Assembly (NCBI RefSeq): GCF_000003605.2
Contig: NW_003124897.1
Coordinates: forward strand, 227,587 to 259,644
DNA length: 32,058 bases
From: Saccoglossus kowalevskii
Taxonomy: Eukaryota; Hemichordata; Enteropneusta; Harrimaniidae
Reading direction: 5' to 3'
Part shown: piece by piece, positions 1-9,953 of the stretch
Layout of the letters: each line of letters begins with the position of its first letter
How positions within the stretch are numbered: the stretch's first letter is position 1
The notes under the pieces: generated by a model
Databases searched by the model: none
Seen by the model: the letters and a program-made list of their open reading frames with translations, nothing else
Told to the model about the DNA's origin: nothing
Translations under genes and position numbers: made by a program

Positions 1-662
1 TGTTCTATGTGTAATGAGGTCGATTTTTTTAGCGGTTGGTTAATGTTACCCCAATGGATCATTTAGATGTGAAAGTTTGTCATTTTCTTCCTGATTTGGA
101 GGAAACTGTTTATCAATGTGTCTCTTTATTTAGTTTCAAGCAATGTTCAAGATGGCTACCCCCATATAGTAAATACCGGCGGATTAATCACATTTATCAT
201 ATTATCGCTTTACGCCAGCTGACTATGGCTATTTTCAGGCTTACCAGGGAAACTACTTTTACATTATCACGCCTCGTAACAAAGTAAATGATTCAGGGGA
301 ATCTAGACATGTACCTACCAGGCTACGTAAAAGCATTCTATGTTCCCTAATGCAACTTAGACTTGCCCAGAGTGGACACGCCACGAGTTGGCGCCAACAA
401 GATTCGAAAGCCAACTGTTTAGTCAAAACCCAAGCAGTTAGCCAATTTGCTAGCGAGTTTGCAAATTGGCTGCCCCAATACTTCTGAGACTTGCTGTAAT
501 AATTATTGACTAAACATATTAGTGGATTGCCCTTGAGCATACTAAAAGCATGGAATAAGCCCCTTTCTTGACTGTGTAACAGGAGCACTGAATTATTTGT
601 AACATCCTTACCAAGACAAGTACTACACACATAAATAAAAGTATAATGAAATACAGACTTAC
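1..662. other. Left-edge intronic sequence with no visible exon
   Basis: This stretch follows the donor of the sushi exon. The open frames here are short, overlap on both strands and carry no domain pattern. It contains a perfect 11-bp inverted repeat at 440-471. It is probably intron of the mosaic gene. Confidence 0.5.
440..471. repeat. Perfect 11-bp inverted repeat
   Basis: The arm AGCCAATTTGC (440-450) and its exact reverse complement (461-471) enclose a 10-base loop. It lies in the intron after the sushi exon. The arm contains CCAAT on the plus strand, but there is no other promoter evidence. Confidence 0.6.
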
Positions 663-845
663 GACTACATTCTGGAGGTCCATCATGTCCACCGTAATTC
701 CATACACCTCCCAAATCACAAGTTATCATAGAATATGTAGAAGTAGTAAGATGATATCCATTTGTACAGCTGAATGATACTTCACCTACAGTTCTGTTAT
801 GTGTACTCAGGAGCATTCCTTCGGATATTTCTAAAGGTGGGCACT
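663..845 (-). CDS. Exon 12: sushi/CCP domain
   Basis: This 183-base phase 1-1 exon has a TTTTTTCAG acceptor and a GTAAGT donor. It encodes CPPLEISEGMLLS, GEVSFSCTNGYHL, SMITCDLGGVW and GPPECS. Four cysteines, the tryptophan before the last one, and the S-F-S-C-x-x-G-Y motif define one complete complement control module of about 60 residues. No further exon is recognisable between 1 and 656, so the following module probably lies beyond the left edge. Confidence 0.93.
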
Positions 846-1019
846 CTGAAAAAAGTTACAATCATAGTATTTTTTTAATTTATTGAAAAAAATTAAATGT
901 AACCATTTTGCACAAAGTAACATGGAACACTGTGATGGCATTTGTATATTTTTTTTAAACCAAATATATTGACAAATTCATGTATGTGAGGAGTGGTACT
1001 GGTAAATACAGGAGCTATC

Positions 1020-1360
1020 TTGCTAGGTTTCAAAGAAGAAATATTCATCACAAAATGAACAAATCTGAGAGAGGTCCACATGTAGTACCTATATATGTAA
1101 TATCAAAGCAATCAGACTTGCCGTTTTTTAAAAGAAGTCGAAAATATCACTTTTTCTCAAAAATGACAAAAATATTCACCAAAAATAGAGAATTTGAGAT
1201 TTTGACATGAAATGAACAAATCTGAGAAAGAACCATCCAAGGTACTTGCATATCAAATTTGAAAACATTTTGACTTGCGGTTTTGAAGTAGAAGTTGAAA
1301 TTGTAAAGTTGACAACGGACGACGACGGACGACGACTGACAATCAGTAATATGAACAGCT
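1020..1360 (+). repeat. ~157-bp tandem repeat element, short copy (2 monomers)
   Basis: Two monomers carry the landmark ATGAACAAATCTGAGA at 1055 and 1212, 157 bases apart. The right border is a GACGACGGAC run followed by AATCAGTAATATGAACAGCT, as in the larger copies at 7.1-8.0 kb and 15.5-16.5 kb. The left border seen in those copies is missing here. It sits in the intron before the sushi exon. Confidence 0.75.
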
Positions 1361-1751
1361 AATAAATGTAATTTGTAACTATAAATAGAAACATATCCAT
1401 CATTACATGATATATAAGTTTACCAATAAAAAAGTAAGCTTTGTGACCAAATATATATAATATAGTTTCAATTTTGTTGTATAAAGATTTCAACATTTAA
1501 TATTTATTAAATGATGTATTCCAAATACATGCATTAAATGTTGATTTGAATCGACAAAACATTCAGTGAAACAGAAAACAAACATTGTCCCAATTCGACC
1601 ATATATGGCGAACACCAGCAGTAATAGAAATTGAAAAATAAATGCGTGAGATGCAGGTTGACAAGAAGTAAAACTTTTTTTTTATCCTGAGTTACATCAA
1701 ACTAATGCACATCTGCTACATGTGAGTTCTGCATCTGTTATTTGTGCTCAC
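1361..1751. other. Intron sequence, nothing recognised
   Basis: This is A+T-rich intron between the repeat element and the donor of exon 11. I see no exon pattern, no long inverted repeat and no tandem array. Confidence 0.5.
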
Positions 1752-1923
1752 CACTTGTAAACTGCGCTTGGAATCCTTTAGCTTTTTTTGATTTATCGCT
1801 GTGAAACACCACAAAGAGTTCACCATTTTCTGATCTTGCTATTGGAGGTAGTACCTTCCCAGTGTTCTCTCCATTATGTTGATTCACAATAACTGCACTG
1901 TTACTGTCTTGTCCATCAAATAT
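1752..1923 (-). CDS. Exon 11: CUB domain 3, second half
   Basis: This 172-base exon enters in phase 0 (acceptor ATTATAG) and leaves in phase 1 (donor GTGAGC). It encodes IFDGQDSNSAVIVNQHNGEN, then LPPIARSENGELFVVFHSD and KAKGFQAQFTS. Joined to exon 10 it restores N-D-Y-I-S-I-F-D-G, a nearly textbook CUB strand. The intron between exons 10 and 11 is 1134 bases long and mostly minisatellite. Confidence 0.9.
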
Positions 1924-2004
1924 CTATAATACAAAATTAATGTTTCTTTACTGTCAATCACAAGTTTGGATTGAAGGTTTGTCATGGAGAAATCTGATAT
2001 AATT

Positions 2005-3005
2005 CTGATCTATTGGAAACAGATAAAAAGTTGACTTCCTAATGGAAACAGTTAAAAACTTAACAACTACAGATTGAAATAACTCCCTAGCAAAAGCAAT
2101 GATAGAAATGACTCCCTAGCAAAAGCAATGATAGAAATGACTCCCCAGTGGAAACAGATAAAAAATGACTCCATAGTGGTACAAGTTACCGAAATGACTC
2201 CATAGCGGAAATAGTTATAGAAATAACTCCCTAATGGAAACAAGTATAGAAATGACTCCCCAGTGGAAACAGTTATAGAAATAACTCCCTAATGGAAACA
2301 AGTATAGAAATGACTCCCCAGTGGAAACAGATAAAAAATGACTCCATAGTGGTACAAGTTACCGAAATGACTCCATAGCGGAAATAGTTATAGAAATGAC
2401 TCCCTAATGGAAACAGTTATAGAAATGACTCCCTAGTGAAAACAGTTATAGAAATGACTCCCTAGTGAAAACAGTTATAGAAATGACTCCCTAGTGAAAA
2501 AAGTTATAGAAATGACTCCCTAGTGAAAAAAGTTATAGAAATGACTCCCTAGTGAAAAAAGTTATAGAAATGACTCCCTAGTGAAAACAGTTATAGAAAT
2601 GACTCCCTAGTGAAAACAGTTATAGAAATGACTCCCTAGTGAAAAAGTTATAGAAATGACTCCCTAGTGAAAACAGTTTTAGAAATGACTCCCTATTGAA
2701 AAAGTTATAGAAATGACTTCAGTGGAAATAGATAAAAAATGACTGAATAGTGGCACGAGTTACCGAAATGACTGCATAGCGGAAATAGTTATAGAAATGA
2801 CTCCCTAGTGAAAAAAGTTATAGAAATGACTCCCTAGTGAAAAAAGTTACAGAAATGACTCCCCAGTGGAAACAGATAAAAAATGACTGCATAGTGGCAC
2901 GAGTTAATACTGAAATGACTCCCCAGTGGAAACAGTTATAGCAATGATTTCCTAGGGGTAAGTTATAGACATGACTCCCTCGTGAAACAGTTTTAGAAAT
3001 GACTT
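2005..3005 (+). repeat. ~29-bp minisatellite with higher-order structure
   Basis: About 33 units (hand count) of a 28-30-base motif of the form GAAATGACTCCCTAGTG plus AAAACAGTTATA fill most of the intron that splits CUB domain 3. Variants form blocks: a block with ATAAAAAATGACTCCATAG followed by GTTACCGAAATGAC recurs at 2158 and 2331 (173 bases apart), and again in altered form at 2732 and 2876. The middle (about 2410-2700) is a nearly homogeneous run, so recent expansion is likely. Confidence 0.92.
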
Positions 3006-3057
3006 CGTTGACGCATCATCAGAAGAAGTGAAATACATTCATAGAAAAAAAACTTAC

Positions 3058-3230
3058 TGAAATATAATCATTGGGTTTAATTTCAAATTCAGTAAACTCT
3101 AAAATTACTGGTAATCCCTGTGGGTTGATTATTTTCCATGAGCATTGTACTTTGTCTCGATAGGCGGACACACCATATCCTGGTGAAGTGATGATACCAC
3201 TAGTCTGGTTCATTATTATGTTATCACAAC
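3058..3230 (-). CDS. Exon 10: CUB domain 3, first half
   Basis: This 173-base exon has a TTTGACAG acceptor (phase 1) and a GTAAGT donor (phase 0). It encodes CDNIIMNQTSGIITSPGYG, then VQCSWKI and FTEFEIKPNDYIS. S-G-x-I-x-S-P-G-Y and C-x-W-x-I are CUB signatures. Compared with CUBs 1 and 2, the splitting intron lies about 11 residues further downstream, after the acidic loop rather than before it. Confidence 0.92.
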
Positions 3231-3529
3231 CTGTCAAAGAAAAGGAAAGATATTTAAAGATATGTCTTTTTAATCTGAACAAGCATTATCAATGTCCCCT
3301 GTTCAGTATTAGCTGTAGTAGATGTAAATGTTCAATACAAGTGACATGTAGAAATGAAAGATCAATGTTGTTTTAACACTAACACAGATTATAGATTGTG
3401 TTACTGTCAGTATAGTAACTATGTGGAAACTTTGAAATGAATTGGAATATATCTTACAGAAGAAATAGCATGAAAGAAAAACGCAGCCAGTGTTGTTGTT
3501 CAAGTATCTCCAAAAGAAATATGGCTTGC

Positions 3530-3735
3530 ACCGTAACCTAATATGTAAGGTCACCATACAAAGTTTGATTGAAAATGTCCTATTCAACTTTGACCTGAAT
3601 CAGGTCATATCGCCAATTCCAGACATGTTACAGAAATGGCTCTGGACGGACACACAGACGCACAGACAAACGGAACCCAAATTAATAGTCCCCGTTTTTC
3701 GGACTTCGTCGAAACAGGGACTAATAAATTTGAAT
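3530..3735 (+). repeat. Dispersed SINE-like repeat
   Basis: A stretch from GTAACCTAATATG through GACCTGAATCAGGTCA (a near-palindrome) leads to a run of GGACGGACACACAGACGC type. It then ends in an imperfect hairpin whose arms read AATAGTCCCCGTTTTTC and GAAACAGGGACTAATAA. Repeats with a GGACGGACAGAC run and a GGGACTAATAA end are widespread in invertebrate genomes. A related tail occurs at 12000-12090 in this window. Confidence 0.55.
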
Positions 3736-3826
3736 TCATTTTGACTAAACACTATGCAATCAGACCTGCAAAGCCACAGACATTGTTACAACTTGTCATG
3801 ATGAGCTGTGATATCATTTAGATTTA

Positions 3827-3877
3827 GGTTTTAATTTAGCGCATTTTCTAAACAGCGAAATAAGCAGAATTAAAACC
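3827..3877. mobile_element. Short foldback, relative of the TACTGTA element family
   Basis: The arms GGTTTTAATTTAGC (3827-3840) and GCAGAATTAAAACC (3864-3877) are imperfect inverted repeats. The reverse complement of the right side (ATTCACTGGGTTTTAATT) matches the left arm of the foldback at 12649-12859, so this looks like one end of that family. Confidence 0.5.
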
Positions 3878-3925
3878 CAGTGAATAATTAATAATTACAT
3901 TCATTATAATAATTGCATGTTTTAC

Positions 3926-4130
3926 CTTTTTTCACAATGGCATGAAATCCTGCAAATGTATTTTCATCGTTTGAGGTCAGCTTGATACTTATATGTCGTC
4001 CAGAAGTTATGATTGGTCGTGGTAGAGAAGAACCAGAGAAAGCAGCCAATTGTTTTTTTTTATTTGTGGTACTTGCAACATTAAAAACTGTTACAAAGTC
4101 TGTATCATACTCTGTCTCAAAATCAAGAAA
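3926..4130 (-). CDS. Exon 9: CUB domain 2, second half
   Basis: This 205-base exon has a TTTTACAG acceptor (phase 0) and a GTAAAA donor (phase 1). It encodes FLDFETEYDTDFVTVFNVA, a lysine-rich turn, the core FSGSSLPRPIITSGRHIS, and the end NTFAGFHAIVKK. The E-x-x-Y-D-x-D-F-V-x-V-F segment matches the acidic calcium-site edge of CUB domains. The intron position and exon length equal those of exon 7, consistent with duplication of a two-exon CUB unit. Confidence 0.92.
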
Positions 4131-4571
4131 CTGTAAAAAACAAAAAAAACAAGTTGGATTCAATACTAAATTCAGTCAAATGATCAATGTATTTTTTATC
4201 ATTTTGGACAAAATGAAAATAATTTCTAATTGACTTGATCAAAATTTAAAAAAAAAATTTGAAAAATGTAACATTTTATTTCGTGATTAGTCATGAAAGT
4301 TGGCTTTGACAATGGAAGGGTTAATTTAAAGTGGGAGGGTCGTCACCTGCGCACACGGGGGAATTGAGTTCCAAGCAACGATAACACCACACGCTAAAAA
4401 TGCAAAGGCTCGTGGGTAGACATTTATTTGTAAACAATGACACGCTATGGTCATCTGACGCATCTTATCACTGGATTTTGAAGGTGATCAGACTTGGCAT
4501 GTCACATACATACCCTTGTTATAGAACATCATACAAATGAAGATTACATACTACATTATATTAAATACATT

Positions 4572-4785
4572 TACAGTAGAATACTTTATTTTTAGCTAGA
4601 ATTAATTTTCGCTGAAAATACTTTTTGGGTGTTTTGTATGGAGTTTATTTTCACTGATATTTGACAAGTTGAATGTAAAACATAAGAAAAATGTATATTC
4701 GCTGGATTTTAGTTTCACTGAACCATTCCATCAGCGAAAATAGCAAAAAATTAATTCCAAGAGAAAATAAAGTATTTTACAGTAC
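4572..4785. mobile_element. Foldback/MITE, TACTGTA family
   Basis: The left end TACAGTAGAATACTTTATTTT faces an inverted right end reading TACTGTAAAATACTTTATTTT. Further in, both arms contain AATTAATTTT and TTTTCGCTGA. The element is about 214 bp with no coding content, in the intron between the CUB2 half-exons. No clear target-site duplication could be set. Confidence 0.65.
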
Positions 4786-4970
4786 TAGTACATTAAATTT
4801 TGTTTACAAATACATGCATAAAAAGAATTTATACCATCACGGACAGTTGATAGTGTTCACTTTTTGTTTGCCTGAATGAATCAGATTACAATTTAATGCT
4901 TATTATAAACGTCATAATTTCGAAACAACATGACGTGCTTACAGACGTGATCAATATACTGGTAGCATAC

Positions 4971-5170
4971 CTGTAATGTCAATACATTATTCCAGTCATC
5001 GCATATATCCATTTCTGAACCATCTTTCTCACATCGCACGTTGATTCCCATGTAATGCCAGATACAAGTTGCTGATTCTGGGTAGTTACTATTAAATATT
5101 CGTCCCGGGCTGATAAGATCTACATAATTCCATGCTACTGTCTTAGACTCTGACTTCTTGCAGGAATTCT
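4971..5170 (-). CDS. Exon 8: CUB domain 2, first half, with an extra cysteine loop
   Basis: The exon has 200 bases if the last AG of a triple acceptor (TAGCAGCAG) is used, and its donor is GTATGC. It enters in phase 1 and leaves in phase 0. It encodes SCKKSESK, LISPGRIFNSNYPES and TCIWHYMG, with the usual S-P-G-x-I and C-x-W landmarks. An insertion follows (NVRCEKDGSEMDICDDW) before the strand VLTLQ. The two additional cysteines probably pair with each other. The other two upstream AGs, at 3-base steps, are also in frame and would extend the exon to 5173 or 5176. Confidence 0.88.
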
Positions 5171-5180
5171 CTGCTGCTAA
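5169..5180 (-). promoter_or_regulatory. Triple tandem splice acceptor (TAGCAGCAG) before CUB2
   Basis: On the minus strand, three AG dinucleotides in a row at 3-base spacing (5178-5177, 5175-5174, 5172-5171) precede exon 8. All keep the reading frame, so use of each would add 0, 1 or 2 residues at the CUB1-CUB2 linker. NAGNAG acceptors are a known source of subtle alternative splicing. Which site is used cannot be told here. Confidence 0.6.
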
Positions 5181-6018
5181 GAAAACGAATTATCTAGAGG
5201 CATTCAGCACAGCAATAGACGTATTTTTATCTCAATACATCACATGCTGATGCAATTTTTATCCATAATTATTTTGGTTATTCATGGGGGCTTTCAGTAG
5301 CTGATGAATTCTCCTTTATGGTAGAAGCCTACTCATAATTTTAAAAAAACAGAATTTATTCATTTTGCAATATATTGTACTCCAGGGCAATATAAGGATA
5401 TTGACCTAAAAAAAGTTGGGGGTCACCAGCCTTTTTTTCGAGAAGTGGATGGTTGTATTTTAGTGGAAAGTCGCCATTTTGACACTATTACAACACTTTT
5501 AACCACAGGTTCCTATGGCAGAGATATTATGTAATATCTATAACTCAAAATCTAGCCTGGTGACATAGGCTGAAAAAATCATATATTGTTAATGATGGAG
5601 TACCGGTACCTTTTTGTTCTGAATTATTAAAAAAATCTGGGTTTTAAAAAGTTTCAAAGAAATAATTTTTCTTTAACATTATGTTCTATGGAATTGTTCT
5701 AAAAATAGCAATTTTTAAGAAATATTGGGACATGTTTCTAAAAAAGCATAACTGTAACACACAAAATAATGCTATTTCATTATACCATGGGACGTTAGCT
5801 TCATGATTGTACATAATAAACTAATGAACATTGTCATGCGATTTATGACCAATTTTGTCAAAAATTATGACTAGGCTTCTACCTTAAGCAAGGAATTTCT
5901 CATTCCCTCTTTGAATTTACCATTTAAACTAAGTAATAACTTATCCAAAGTAATTGAATTGTTTAATTAAATTAATCGCCTAATTGGCAGGTACATATTG
6001 GTGACTAAAACAACAGAA

Positions 6019-6335
6019 TACTGTAAAACATGTTGAAAAAGCGACATGCAATTTTAGCGAATTGTGGTAAAATGAAGTAATAGCGAAATTTAGCGTATCT
6101 CTATTGTCATTGTTGATTTCCTGTTTTCACAATTCACTGTACTTGTCTCCATAAAAACAGTGTAATTAGGAAGCGCCCCAGATTTTTATGTTCCTGATTA
6201 CTGTATACAAATCTCCAAGTCTTGGCCATTTTGAAATTATAATAAAGTCATTAGTGACATCTTGAATTATCGAATCACTTCTCTCGCTAAATTTGTTAAA
6301 AAGACATGCTCGCGAAAAAGACATGTTTTACAGTA
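6019..6335. mobile_element. Foldback/MITE, TACTGTA family (317 bp)
   Basis: Both ends begin TACTGTAAAACATGT when read inward, and both continue with an A/T-rich spacer into ATTTTAGCGA or AATTTAGCGAG. The element lies in the intron between CUB1 and CUB2. It has no open frame of note and fits a non-autonomous DNA transposon or foldback element. Confidence 0.65.
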
Positions 6336-6379
6336 ATCAAATGTTCCAGAAACCTACAAAGAATTTATTGTCATCTCAC

Positions 6380-6584
6380 CTGCATACCAATCAAGAGCAA
6401 ATCCTGAATTGGTAACACTGCCATCACTTTTAAACACCACAGATGCTACATGACTTGGCATAGTTTTCTTTGAAAATCTATTTTCTGAACCAGTATACTT
6501 TACTTTTAACTTTTTTTCAACTGGGTTTACTGCTTTAAATAGTTTAAGGAAGTCATTGTCATCTTCTAAGTCTAGAGAGGTTAC
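6380..6584 (-). CDS. Exon 7: CUB domain 1, second half
   Basis: This 205-base exon enters in phase 0 (acceptor CTACAAAG) and leaves in phase 1 (donor GTGAGA). It encodes VTSLDLEDDNDFLKLFKA, then a lysine-rich loop, YTGSENRFSK, and the end ASVVFKSDGS...SGFALDWYA. The pattern D-x-L-x-L-F, then V-x-F-x-S-D-x-S, then S-G-F is the second half of a CUB sandwich. The second disulfide of a four-cysteine CUB is absent, so this domain has only the first pair. Confidence 0.9.
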
Positions 6585-7134
6585 CTTTGTAGATAAATAG
6601 ATTGTATGTAAATGTTAGTCTGACAAGAGCCAAACAGACTCAACATCTCCAGGCCCAGACCATACCATAGGTACATTGTAATTTTTTAGGGAGGCGACAA
6701 GGATGAACTAGATTTTCAGTGCCACCCTCCCTACCTCTCCCACATACAATTCATGACTGTTAATTTAGAAATCCAAAATAAAGTCATCCTTTTGTCTGCC
6801 CTTTTCAGTCCCAAAAAACTTAACATGTACTTAGGTCGTTTGCACTTCTTTATGTTTTTTGTGTGCACAGTGACTGCCTAGAAAGAATCAATCATTCGCA
6901 TTCAACATTTTGCAACATAAAGATTTATATAATGTGATATTCAAAGGTCAACCAGGTCTGGTACATTTGAGTCAGAAGCATGCCCACCAAGGCATAAAAT
7001 TACTGATAATGAGCTTCCTGGAATAACACTTATATTAGTGACCAATAAGCTTTGACTTTCCTCTAGACTTGTTCTAATTCTGTAATGCATCACAGTAAAG
7101 CAAGATAAATAATTTAATACAAAAACAAGCAGCA

Positions 7135-7966
7135 AGTCGGCTGAGATAGCTCCGCTGTTAGAGAATTAAAGATATCATTACAAAATGAACAAATCTGAGA
7201 GAGGTCCACATGTAGTACCTATAAATGTGATATCAAAGCAATCGAACTTGCGGTTTTCAACAAGAAGTCAAAAATATCGGTTTTCACCAAAAATGACAAA
7301 AATAATCATCAAAATTAGATAATTGAAGATATCACCACGAAATTAACAAATCTGAAAGAGGACCACATGTAGTACCTATATATATAGTATAAAAACAATC
7401 GAACTTGTGGTTTTCAACAAGAAGTTGAAAATATCACTTTTACCTAAACTGACAAAAATATTAAGCAAAATTAGAGAATTGAAAATATCATCATGAAGTG
7501 AACAAATCTGTAAGTGGTCCACATGTAGTACCTATATATGTAATATCATAGCAATTGGACTTGTGGTTTTTAACAAGAAGTTGAAAATATCACTTTTTAT
7601 CAAAAATGACAGAAATATTCACCAAAATTAGAGAATTAAAGACATCATTACAAAATGAACAAATCTGAAAGTGGTCCACATGTAGTACCTATATATGTAA
7701 TATAAAAGCAATCGGACTTGCGGTTTTCAACAAGAAGTCAAAAATATCACTTTTCACCAAAAATATTCACCAAAAATAGAAAATTTGAGATTTTGACATG
7801 AAATGAACAAATCTGAGACAGAACCATCCAAGGTACTTGCATATCAAATTTGAAAACATTCTGACCTGCGGTTTCGAAGAAGAAGTTGAAATTGTAAAGT
7901 TGATCCTGACGACGACGGACAATCAGTAACATGAACAGCTCCGCTGTGTCAACTTTGTCGACAGGC
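7135..7966 (+). repeat. ~157-bp tandem repeat element, 5 monomers
   Basis: The landmark TGAACAAATCTG (variants allowed) recurs at 7185, 7342, 7499, 7655 and 7803, with spacings of 157, 157, 156 and 148. Monomers share GGTCCACATGTAGTACCTAT and AACAAGAAGTTGAAAATATC. The left border is CGGCTGAGATAGCTCCGCTG. The right border is a GACGACGACGGAC run, then ATGAACAGCTCCGCTGTGTC. The element sits in the intron splitting CUB1, and open frames across it are incidental. Confidence 0.88.
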
Positions 7967-7989
7967 AAGCTAAAAATGAGAATACTTAC

Positions 7990-8120
7990 ATGTAGTGTCA
8001 TTTTGGTTCCTACTGGTCCAATAATTTTCCATGTACATTCAACATTATTTGGATAATTATTTGGATAATTAGGACTCTCAATGCTCCCTGACAGTCCTTC
8101 AAGTATGCCACCACACACAC
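7990..8120 (-). CDS. Exon 6: CUB domain 1, first half
   Basis: This 131-base exon enters in phase 1 and leaves in phase 0 at a GTAAGT donor. It encodes [19 protein letters not shown], then ECTWKI and a segment ending TKMTLH. C-G-G, G-x-I-x-S-P-N-Y-P and the C-x-W of the second half-cystine are classic CUB landmarks. A short PNNYPNN repeat sits in the loop between them. The phase-0 intron cuts between strand TLH and the acidic loop encoded by exon 7. Confidence 0.93.
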
Positions 8121-8324
8121 CTATTAGGAAACCATTATGAAAACATAGTTCAACTATGAAAGCTTTGTCTTTAATGACATTCCATCTCTAAAACACAGAT
8201 GCCACATTCATCACACACATACAATTAGAATTGGTTTATTTACTTTGAAAACCGCACTTTAGGTTCACACCATAATTTATATTCATTGAGTTGTTATGAC
8301 AACTATAGGAAGAAAACATATTTT

Positions 8325-8409
8325 TACTGCATTTTATTTTCGCTGATTTACATTTTCAGTAGAAATAACGAAAAGATATAAATATCAAGTGAAAAACAAG
8401 GTATTACAG
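8325..8409. mobile_element. Weak short foldback
   Basis: TACTGCATTTTATTTTCGCTG at the left resembles TACTGTA-family ends, and GTATTACAG at the right is a partial inverted partner. The match is weak and may be chance in A+T-rich sequence. Confidence 0.3.
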
Positions 8410-9034
8410 ATTAATATTATTGCTCCTCAAGGCAAGTTGTACATTAAGGTACTTGTACAAGTGAGATTGAGCAGATTGCAGTGTTCTGTATTTTTCAAAT
8501 ATGGTCAAGAAAAGAAAACATACGAGTGGTGAATTAAATGATCAATATCTAACTGAAAATATTCAGTCATTGCCTGAATAGGATGATGTTTGTGCTCATT
8601 TTCTTTTAAAACATTCTCTCTAATACTGCTGTTTTTCAGTGTTTAATTTTTGCTGAGGTCTCTACAGGACGAATTGCATTTTCTGTCAAGTTTAATATTT
8701 TCAGTTTGGTATAAAGATATAGTTTCGTTATGGTTCCAATATTAGGATGTCTGACATTACGTTGAACCTAATTATGTTGCTGTTCTGCAAAGAATGATTC
8801 AATTGGGTCAGTTTGGGTGGTTGTAAAAATACGATTCTCAGTCCACTGCTTCAAATTTGTTTGCTGATTGTTTATCAATAGGTTATTTATTAAACCCTTA
8901 AAGTAGCCAATTTGTAGGAAAATCTCAACTGCTCTTTACCCTTTTATGTGTAAATATAGCAAGGTGTTCTGTGTATCACATGGTTAGCTTAGAAGAGAAT
9001 ATAATTTCGAATCAAGCAGCCTGTTGGTACTTAC

Positions 9035-9133
9035 CTGGGCATCCCAGTTCATCTGACATATCCCCACAGTCATCATATCCATCACAGTGCTGTGATCCCT
9101 GAATGCAAAGTCCATTATTACAGTGGAAGTCAT
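9035..9133 (-). CDS. Exon 5: LDL-receptor class A module
   Basis: This 99-base exon is bounded by phase-1 introns on both sides (acceptor TTTAG, donor GTAAGT). It encodes [11 protein letters not shown], then [17 protein letters not shown]. With the cysteine at the end of exon 4 this makes six cysteines in LDLa spacing. The C-D-x(3)-D-C-x-D-x-S-D-E signature holds the acidic calcium-cage residues. The module is complete, so calcium binding is likely by family knowledge. Confidence 0.93.
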
Positions 9134-9213
9134 CTAAATATAATAATCAAGCATTTAGTAGTAATAAACTGAAAACATGATGTAGAAATCTCAAAGCAAG
9201 TGCTGAACGGTTA

Positions 9214-9240
9214 TGAATATTAATGAGTCATTAATATTCA
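9214..9240. repeat. 27-bp perfect palindrome centred on an AP-1-type site
   Basis: TGAATATTAATGA, a central G, and the exact reverse complement TCATTAATATTCA. The centre is TGAGTCA (9224-9230), the consensus for AP-1 (bZIP) dimers. It lies 81 bases upstream of the LDLa exon acceptor on the minus strand, within an intron. Enhancer function is only inferred. Confidence 0.75.
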
Positions 9241-9288
9241 AAATTGTGTGCTGCATGAGCATGTTACTGCATATGGATGCAATGGATT

Positions 9289-9307
9289 ATGGGAGATAAT
9301 CTCCCAT
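9289..9307. repeat. 19-bp perfect palindrome
   Basis: ATGGGAGAT, a central A, then ATCTCCCAT. It lies 48 bases beyond the palindrome at 9214-9240. The core includes GATAATC, so a GATA-type site is present on one strand. Confidence 0.65.
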
Positions 9308-9953
9308 CACCCTCAAAACTCACTAAATTATACATGTATGTCATTTTTTTTAAAAATTGACTTCACTATGTTAGATTTTATATCAATAAAATAAACAGCT
9401 TATGTATCCCATGTTTCCGAGCAAAATTTTGAGATATGAATAAATAATCCCACCATAGAAAGCAGTGTAAAATGTCAATATTAACCATTTTTCATGATAT
9501 TTCAGACTCTTGTATCTCAAAAATCATCCTGTGACCTCAATTTTGTATGTTCATTTTTGGTATCCTGATGGAATATGAATTCATAATAATGAAAGCATGA
9601 CGAAAATGACATATAATCTTGAATTCAGCACAAACCTCCTTAAATGATGATATCACGTATGCAATCAATACTTTTTGTCTCATATTATAGCATAGGTGTA
9701 TATATTTTTAAATGCATTAACCTAGTCATTGTAAATAATTAGAAGTACATCTTCAACACGAGTTGGCTGTACACTAAATTATTACACTACTTATTTTGTT
9801 CATGGAAAAATTGTTGTAATTTATGTAAGCATACATTATATATGCTATAAATAGATCAAATATGGTTTATGTAGAATTATCAAGAAAGATGCATTTTGTA
9901 TCTCACTAGATATGTCAAACATTTTATGATGGGTTTAACTGATGACGATTTAC

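Noticed and set aside
893-1210. Short open frames on both strands
   Set aside because: They fall inside the ~157-bp repeat element; similar frames recur in the other copies as a by-product.
2005-3005. Cluster of AP-1 sites from TGACTCC in each minisatellite unit
   Set aside because: TGACTCC is not the TGA(G/C)TCA consensus; the recurrence follows simply from tandem duplication.
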